From NCBI GenBank assembly GCA_963665395.2, contig OY762251.1, forward strand, positions 3,410,001 to 3,474,000: 64,000 nt of DNA. The letters run 5' to 3'. Positions 58,871-64,000 of the stretch are shown piece by piece; positions within the stretch are counted from its first letter, which is position 1; each line of letters starts with the position of its first letter. Position numbers and translations under genes: made by a program. Source of the DNA: Bin87 sp963665395 (GTDB lineage: Bacteria > Chloroflexota > Dehalococcoidia > Lucifugimonadales > UBA3495). The notes beneath the pieces were generated by a model, which saw only the letters and a program-made list of their open reading frames with translations, was not told the origin of the DNA and ran no database searches.

Positions 58871-58996
58871 TTTCCGCTCGTCGCCGCGGGAGGCGCAAGG
58901 CCGTCGGGCGCGGCAGGACCCCGGGCTGCTCCCGGAACGCCCCGGGGCGCCAAGGCAATGAACGCTGAACTCGACCAGGTTACACAGGAGGACATT

Positions 58997-59119
58997 GTGA
59001 CCGGTTTCTGGATACTGGCGATCTGCGAGTGCGGCATCTTCGCCAGCGCCGATTTGGAATTCTGCCTCTACTGCATCGGAGGCAACGTTTTCGTCCACCA
59101 CGCCGGATGCGGGCCGTAG
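58997..59119 (+). CDS. Small cysteine-rich protein (40 aa)
   Basis: GTG after AGGAGG with ideal spacing. The sequence has CECGIFASADLEFCLYCIGG, that is C-x-C and C-x2-C plus HHAGC near the end, so a metal site is likely. It lies just after the helicase. Not recognised. Confidence 0.45.
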   Translation: MTGFWILAICECGIFASADLEFCLYCIGGNVFVHHAGCGP

Positions 59120-59434
59120 CTTACGTCCTATCACGAAGACCGCTGCCCTCGGCGCGACGCCGACTTCGATCCCCCCACCGAGAAGACCCGAAGCGACGGC
59201 GACGCCGGGTGACGCCGTCGGCAAAACCTGGACTCCCTCCGCGTTGCCGGAAAAACCCCGTTCCGTTGCCAGAGGCCGGAACAGGGTCCGGGCGGTGGCC
59301 GCTCTGCGAACGGCCCACCTCGCCCTTGCCGGCCACGAGGCCGCCGGGCTGTTGCGTCCGCCATTCCGGCCGGCGACTAGCGGCTCGGCTCGCGCCTGCC
59401 AGCCGGCCGGCCGGTCTGCGTTCGCCCCGCGGTT
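59120..59434. other. Gap between converging genes
   Basis: The interval between the small Cys protein and the end of the methylase has no supported gene or terminator. Confidence 0.4.
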
Positions 59435-60034
59435 TCAGGCGGGGGCCTCGTCGCCCCACCTTGCGAAACCCTCAATCTCCCGCCGGCTGAACACGTCAAT
59501 CCGGGGCTCCGGGGTCACGCGCCGCAGCAGCTCGTAGAACCCATCGGGCTTCACCGAATTCCCCTGCCGGGGCCACCGGTTGCACGTCCGTAACTCAACG
59601 GTTTCCAGATACCTCGGCTTCCCTAGGCTCGCGCAGACCACAAACTCCACCGTGTAGGCCGGCTGGCCGGGCATCTGCACGCCGGCGCCTTTGTCCCACA
59701 CGAACGCTGCCCGGTAGCGCAGTCCCCAATGCGAAAGGCATTCCAGGGCATCCGGCAGGAACCGGTTGGTGGTCCACAGGAACACCCAGGCGTCATCGGC
59801 CAGTATCTCCGGCACGGGCAGAGCGCGGATTTCGGCCAGCGGCATCCTGGAGTAGGTCCAGGGCTTGTAGGCGCTGCGCCCGTTCTTGTACAGCGTACTC
59901 TGCGACACCGGCCACGGCGGATCGATGACCACCGTGGCGAATCGTCCCATCTCCTGCAACGGTTGCACGGCTGAACCCGACCCTGCCATCGTCAGCGCGG
60001 CCGCTCCGTAAGCTTTCTGTTGCCGAGTTTCCAT
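59435..60034 (-). CDS. MT-A70-family adenine methyltransferase (199 aa)
   Basis: The catalytic DPPW is at 38-41 (VVIDPPWPVSQ). Later motifs are DDAWVFLWTTNRFLPDALE and TVEFVVCASLGKPR, then a conserved SVKPDGFYELLRRVTP. This is the layout of bacterial MT-A70-like N6-adenine DNA methylases, common in phages and mobile elements, where they mark the element's own DNA. The ATG follows AGGAGG at about twelve bases. The next intact genes upstream are the small paired ORFs at 60.2-60.5 kb. Confidence 0.85.
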   Translation of the reverse strand: METRQQKAYGAAALTMAGSGSAVQPLQEMGRFATVVIDPPWPVSQSTLYKNGRSAYKPWTYSRMPLAEIRALPVPEILADDAWVFLWTTNRFLPDALECLSHWGLRYRAAFVWDKGAGVQMPGQPAYTVEFVVCASLGKPRYLETVELRTCNRWPRQGNSVKPDGFYELLRRVTPEPRIDVFSRREIEGFARWGDEAPA

Positions 60035-60216
60035 CGGGTTTGTCTTCCTCCTGCTGTTCTCGCTCCGGGCGGCGTTATAGGTCCCGGAGCCTTCCGGCGG
60101 GCGTTTTTGCCTTGGGCCGGTAGCTTAATTCCAGCCTGAACCGGGCCACGCCCGGCGTGGCAGCGGAACATCCGCGGCGGCGGGCGCCGGAAAGGACGGA
60201 CTGCGTCCCACCGTCA

Positions 60217-60447
60217 TCACGCCGGGTACGGGAAACTCAATTGGTCAGGCCGCGGCTTGATGCTCACTGGACTGGGCCGCCTCTGCCTCCGGGCTTTGGC
60301 TTGCCTGGGAGCCTGCTGCAACGTGTAGGAGACTGCCAGGCCCTCAAAGCCCGGCAGGACCGGCTGGGTCAGCTCTGCCAGTGGCGGCGGCTGGCCCGCG
60401 TATCCCCGGCTCCGGTCGTTGGGTGAGTTGCCTTGGACGGCGCTCAT
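60217..60447 (-). CDS. Hypothetical small protein (76 aa), second of a repeated pair
   Basis: Begins SAVQGNSPNDRSRGYAGQPP and ends in basic sequence (KARRQRRPSPVSIKPRPDQL). Its ribosome site (GGAGGT) and first seven codons are a copy of those of the small ORF just upstream. The ATG overlaps that ORF's stop region (GAATGA), so it may be coupled. The function is unknown. Confidence 0.5.
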   Translation of the reverse strand: MSAVQGNSPNDRSRGYAGQPPPLAELTQPVLPGFEGLAVSYTLQQAPRQAKARRQRRPSPVSIKPRPDQLSFPYPA

Positions 60448-60538
60448 TCGTACCTCCTGGTGATCAGGTGCAGGAACCGGGAGTCGTCGCGCCAGGGCTC
60501 GTTGCCTTGGACGGCGCTCATTCGTACCTCCTGGTGAT
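60427..60538. repeat. 38-bp direct repeat (60427-60464 and 60501-60538)
   Basis: Each copy begins GTTGCCTTGGACGGCGCTCA and covers the ribosome site and first codons of one of the two small ORFs on the minus strand. The period is 74 bp. Identical over 38 bases. Confidence 0.8.
60444..60521 (-). CDS. 25-residue ORF with duplicated start, possibly a leader
   Basis: SAVQGNEPWRDDSRFLHLIT, then RRYE and stop. Its ribosome site and start codons are identical to those of the next ORF over 38 bases. It may be the relic of a duplication or a leader peptide controlling the next gene. Confidence 0.45.
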   Translation of the reverse strand: MSAVQGNEPWRDDSRFLHLITRRYE

Positions 60539-60664
60539 GCCCGTGAGGCCGGGCCTCGTTGTCTGCTGGGCGGCGGCGCTTGATTACGCCGGGCGACGCG
60601 GACCGGCGCGCTGTCGTGGATTGATTGACTGGCCGGCCGGCGCGGTTGTGGTCGCCGCCGACGT

Positions 60665-60853
60665 TCACTGTGCCCCGGTCTCCTCCGCCGGGGCCAGAAA
60701 CTGGTCCAGAGCTTCGGCGGGGATGATGATCCGCTGGCCCAGGCGCACGCAGCGGATCTCGCCCCGCCGGCACGCCTCACGCACCAGCCACTAGCTCACC
60801 CGCAACGTTTCGGCCGCCTCGGCTACGGTGTAGGCTCTCTGCTCCATATCCAT
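60665..60853 (-). pseudogene. Excisionase-like helix-turn-helix gene with in-frame TAG
   Basis: The start reads MDMEQRAYTVAEAAETLRVS, then TAG at 60791-60793, then WLVREACRRGEIRCVRLGQR and PAEALDQFLAP in the same frame to TGA. Without the TAG this is a typical 62-residue excisionase/MerR-like winged HTH protein that would bind the attachment site and direct the integrase to excise. Either it is dead and the element is locked in, or the codon is read through. Confidence 0.7.
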
Positions 60854-61540
60854 CCTGTGCGTTCCCTCCGCGTCGGTGGGTCTCTTGGGGTCGGGACCAT
60901 CCGGTGTGCGCGTGTGGTTTGGGATGGGATTGTAAGGTCGGCTCCGGTATGGCTCGCCCGGCGTAGCCAAAAGCCGCTGCGTGGTACCCCGCGCAAACCC
61001 CGGCCCCCGGCTCCAATGGCTTGACAGGCGTTGGCGGTTCCAGACGCAGCGACGTCTATTCCGTTGCATCGTCCGTGGCCCGGTCAGCGTCGCCGGTGCA
61101 TCCGAACCGCGAAAGACGGGCAGCATCCGGGCGGTAGTTTCCGATTGTCTGCGCTTTGTGCCCGTCGCCGGATTTCGAGACTGGATGCCGCCGGGCATTG
61201 ACCATCCGGCGGGATCAGGCGCCCTATCCCCGGAGGCCAGTACCACGGTTCGATCAGGCGGTACTGCGGAACCGCATTTGTCGGACGGCCGGGTACGCCC
61301 CGCGGCGGCAGGTTGGAGCCACCAACCCCGGCGGTTGTCGAATTCCCGGGGTCGGCGAAAAGCGCGCGGCTCCCACCTGGCGATACAGCAGGCATTACGC
61401 ACCGCACCGCCCGCGGCGCATACGGTATGCTGTTCGCGCTCCCGGCACACTCCTGGCCTGCGCGGCGGCGCCTTCGAAAGCTGTTCACGACAAGAATGAA
61501 GGGCGATTGACACAGGTCAGAGATTGGAGGAAAAGACGCC
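60854..61540. other. Gap around the excisionase promoter
   Basis: The long overlapping frames here have poor composition. It should carry the excisionase promoter and that of the gene at 61541. No terminator or RNA was recognised. Confidence 0.4.
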
Positions 61541-61885
61541 GTGAGTGATTTCGATCTGGATTCAAACTTTCACCGGGATTTGCGGCGGCTACTCGACGAC
61601 GCGAACCTGAGCATCGATCAACGACTGCAACGTCTCGTCGGGTTGCTGAACCGCCTGGAACCCGCTCTGTTGGAAGGTGCCGCGGGATGGACGGACGAAG
61701 AGATCGCAAAAGCCTTCCTTGAGTTAGTGTTTCCCGACGACCGTCATCAGGAACCCCGCGAGTCAAGATTTATCGCCGCGCTGGCCGGAGCGGCGGAGCT
61801 CAAGATGCGGGCCGACCGAGCCGGGTTGACGGTTCTGCAATACGCTCATCTGATCAAGGTCAGGCGGGAGCTGGGCGACGCCTGA
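61541..61885 (+). CDS. Hypothetical helical protein (114 aa)
   Basis: GTG start ten bases after GGAGG. It is helical throughout (FHRDLRRLLDDANLSIDQRL, then FIAALAGAAELKMRADRAGL), acidic and soluble. No family is recognised. It could be an element-encoded accessory protein. Confidence 0.6.
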   Translation: MSDFDLDSNFHRDLRRLLDDANLSIDQRLQRLVGLLNRLEPALLEGAAGWTDEEIAKAFLELVFPDDRHQEPRESRFIAALAGAAELKMRADRAGLTVLQYAHLIKVRRELGDA

Positions 61886-62290
61886 CCCTTCCGTTGACCG
61901 ACCAACCAATCCGAGTGCCGGGGAATCGGAACGCTGGACCATTCCGGGCCGTCGGCAGCCTTAAGAGCGCGGACCGGGTACGAAGGCATTCGTCCGGGCC
62001 ACCGGTAGCGCCTTCTGCCGGTGGAGCGGGGGTTCCCTTATCCGACATTCGGTGAGCGCCCTGAACCGTTTCCAACGACACCCGTCCCCCAAACTCGCGA
62101 CGGGTCAACCGCTTTAGCAAGCTGTCGTTGACCAAGCGTGGGCAAGTTGCGCCGGGCCGAACTAGCGTCTGCCCTCTGACCTTGCGGTCCGCTGGTTCCG
62201 TTGGCAACAATCCAATGCCGCATCCTTCCGTTCCCCGTCGCTGGCACCGCCGGAACGTCAACCAACCAATGCAGTTGAGGCAAGCCGAAT
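61886..62290. other. Gap with CCAACCAAT words
   Basis: No gene. Short words such as CCAACCAAT recur at both ends (near 61898 and 62260). There is no clear array. Confidence 0.35.
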
Positions 62291-62557
62291 ATGCAGCAGC
62301 GCGAACCCATCGTCATCCGCACCGGCTACGCTAGCCACGCGGACCTGTCCATCTACGTTGACGGCTTCCTCAAAGGACAGGCCGTTGCCCTGTCGTTGAT
62401 TGCCCAGCGCCTGTCCGACCTGGGTTTCCAGGGAGCGGGCCGGCTGGTGGAGGAAGTCCTGGAACAGCGGCGTTACCGGTTTCAATCGCGGGATGATGAC
62501 GGCCACGACGGATGGGTTCCGTGTCCCGCCTGCGGTCGCCTGGGGCTTCTGCCGTAA
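62291..62557 (+). CDS. Hypothetical protein with C-terminal Cys pair, copy A (88 aa)
   Basis: It begins QQREPIVIRTGYASHADLSI, has a helical middle (ALSLIAQRLSDLGFQGAGRL) and ends in VPCPACGRLGLL, a single CxxC. A second, related sequence follows immediately. The function is unknown. Confidence 0.55.
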   Translation: MQQREPIVIRTGYASHADLSIYVDGFLKGQAVALSLIAQRLSDLGFQGAGRLVEEVLEQRRYRFQSRDDDGHDGWVPCPACGRLGLLP

Positions 62558-62566
62558 TGGTGCCCA

Positions 62567-62980
62567 GTGACGGAAACTTACGGGTCGACGGTTCGAGCCG
62601 AACGGGGCAACCTCCAAAGGTCAGGATCGATGCGGCGCGTTGCTGATCCCGGAACTATCGCTGGACGCTCCGCCGTCCAACCCGTAGCCCGGTTGTCGTC
62701 GCCGATGCGCTGGCCCGGGCCGGTCACGCCGTCTTCCTTTTTGCCCCGTCAGGTCAGAAACCGGGCTTCGCCGCTGAACGGTGAACTATCGCTCGACAGC
62801 CAGGCCGCGGCTGGCGCACTGATCGCGGAACACCTGGCCAGTCTGGGCTTCGACGGAGCGCACGCCCTGGTCACCGACGTTCTGGAACTGAAACGTTACC
62901 GGTTTCTTTCAAAGGGAGAATCCGACGAAGGAGCGGTTCCGTGTCCTGTTTGTGGTCGCCTGACGCCGTCGCCCCGTTGA
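62567..62980 (+). CDS. Hypothetical protein with C-terminal Cys pair, copy B
   Basis: The last 60 residues (ALIAEHLASLGFDGAHALVT, then VPCPVCGRLT) match copy A closely. The first 70 residues do not and have poor composition, so the true gene may be shorter or 5'-truncated. The two copies form a tandem duplication. Confidence 0.4.
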   Translation: MTETYGSTVRAERGNLQRSGSMRRVADPGTIAGRSAVQPVARLSSPMRWPGPVTPSSFLPRQVRNRASPLNGELSLDSQAAAGALIAEHLASLGFDGAHALVTDVLELKRYRFLSKGESDEGAVPCPVCGRLTPSPR

Positions 62981-63892
62981 AACCAAGCCACGGACGCAGT
63001 TCAACTGGTCTAGATCGCTCCCTTGGGGCGCCTTTCGGCCATCCCGGCGATTGAGTCACCACCCTCAGGTCGAAACAGGATACTCGCCCACCGCGAACAC
63101 ACACTGGGTTCGTCCTCGCCCAGACCGGGAAGGATGACACGCCAGCCGATTGCCGGCCGACGGATTCCATCACACCGTCTTCCAGCGCGGTGGCGGCTGC
63201 TCCGTGGGGTCATTCGCCTCCAAGCTGAAAGCAGTCGCTGTCTCCGCTCCCTCAACGGGTTGACCGAGTTTGATGTCTGGGTGGCACGTTGTGAGACTGG
63301 CGCGCGGGACGGTCGCCACCTCCGGCGGATACGCTCCCAGCAGAGTTGGGTTGGACCACGGAACGCCCCCCTTGTTCTGGCCCCTACGCCGATTGAGTTC
63401 GCCGCTGCCGAGCCGGCATGGTCAAGCGATCTCCATCGGATTGCGCCCGGGCTGTGAAGGCCGCACGCCGTTGTGCCAAAGCCGCGCCGGTTGTGTTCGG
63501 TTCTCGCCAGCGCGCTATTGCGAGCGGTTAGGCACTGGAAAATTCCGGTTTCCATCGCCGGGTACGGACCACGCTGAAAGGGCGATTTGATCGGGGTTCC
63601 CCGGGCTGGGCCGTCTTCCGCGAGCTTGAACCCATCCCCGGCAGCCGGCCGCCGCCGCGCCAACGGACGCCCCGAACCCCTGGGGGCCCGCCCGGCAGCG
63701 CGCTCGCCCAGAACCACTCCGCTGGCGGGAACCCGTCTCTGTCTGCGTTCGACCGGGCACCGGTGATTAAAATCCCGCCGCCCACCCACCGGACGGTCCT
63801 CCACCAACCACCCTCACCGCCAATTTCCAGCAGCGGAAATATCCGACCTCACCACAGCCACCAATTCCACACCCTCGACAAGGAGAAAGGTT
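62981..63892. other. Long gap (0.9 kb) before the integrase
   Basis: No coding frame is supported in either strand. Since attachment sites are usually near the integrase, this gap or the sequence just beyond the window may hold one, but without the other end it cannot be identified. Confidence 0.4.
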
Positions 63893-64000
63893 TTGAAAGG
63901 TTCAATCAAACAACGCAGTCCCGGCTCCTGGCAGATCCGCGTCTTCCTGGGCCGCGACCCCCAGGGCAAAATCATCCGCCGCAACGAAACCGTGCGCGGC
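63893..64000 (+). CDS. N-terminus of a tyrosine-integrase-like protein (runs off the window)
   Basis: TTG start after AAGGAGAAAGG; the frame reads KGSIKQRSPGSWQIRVFLGR, then PQGKIIRRNETVRG, open to the last base. This is the N-terminal SAM-like/arm-binding start of phage-type integrases (a basic strand of the form GSWxIRxxLGRDPxGKRxR). Only 36 codons are visible, so the catalytic residues cannot be checked. With the excisionase-like gene 3 kb upstream it indicates an integrated element. Confidence 0.75.
   Translation, partial: MKGSIKQRSPGSWQIRVFLGRDPQGKIIRRNETVRG

Noticed and set aside
53128..60853. Window-wide recoding of TAG as an amino acid
   Set aside because: The DUF1156, GIY-YIG and STAND-like genes end naturally at TAG, so TAG is a normal stop here.
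60791..61513. Long N-terminal extension of the excisionase frame (240 codons)
   Set aside because: The upstream part has poor composition; the ATG at 60853 begins exactly at the conserved domain.

Overview
The window is high-GC bacterial DNA without rRNA or tRNA genes. Very large secreted proteins with repeated 'WSDGTTIWV' segments, Calx-beta-like, DUF11 and fibronectin III domains, together with many short lineage-specific ORFs, fit an uncultured Chloroflexota-type genome. That placement is a guess from protein style only. The content is accessory: a defence island on the left, a mosaic of damaged genes in the middle, and on the right what looks like one end of an integrative element whose integrase runs off the window.

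Left third (1-19 kb). The C-terminal part of a STAND-like ATPase (1-3993, +) faces a minus-strand cassette read as DUF499 AAA+ ATPase with a HEPN-like N-terminus, NYN nuclease, DUF1156 adenine methylase, GIY-YIG protein (11499 down to 4022). DUF499/DUF1156 pairs are known from defence islands. The NYN and GIY-YIG partners and the lack of an adjacent helicase make this version worth attention. After a few small ORFs comes a near-complete type II CBASS operon: capH, capP, capV (patatin), CD-NTase, cap2 (E2-E1), from 19044 to 14343. No cap3 is visible. The cyclase has a Gly-rich tail ending in Gly, as expected for a Cap2 substrate, and direct repeats lie just before capV.

Middle (19-33 kb). A mutagenesis pair (ImuB-like Y-family polymerase and DnaE2) is divergent from a SRAP-domain protein, with a LexA-like box between them. 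Then come a broken DNA methylase, a second but truncated DUF1156 gene, a truncated helicase C-terminus, two tandem proline-rich microproteins, two small membrane proteins, and an MNT-HEPN-like fusion protein. Six of the eight single-base frameshifts in the window fall between 19.5 and 28.1 kb, nearly all in short G or C runs, so sequencing error and decay must be told apart. A 34-bp repeat marks a recombination joint.

Right (33-64 kb). Small genes with good ribosome binding sites, several in paralogous pairs or triplets, flank a block of three giant exported proteins (39.4-52.6 kb). Beyond them lie a PD-(D/E)XK/NERD nuclease, a UvrD-like helicase behind iteron-like repeats, an MT-A70-type methylase, an excisionase-like gene with an in-frame TAG, and the first 36 codons of a tyrosine-integrase-like protein. 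A second, larger PD-(D/E)XK protein is at 35.8-38.1 kb. Functions for most small genes are unknown.
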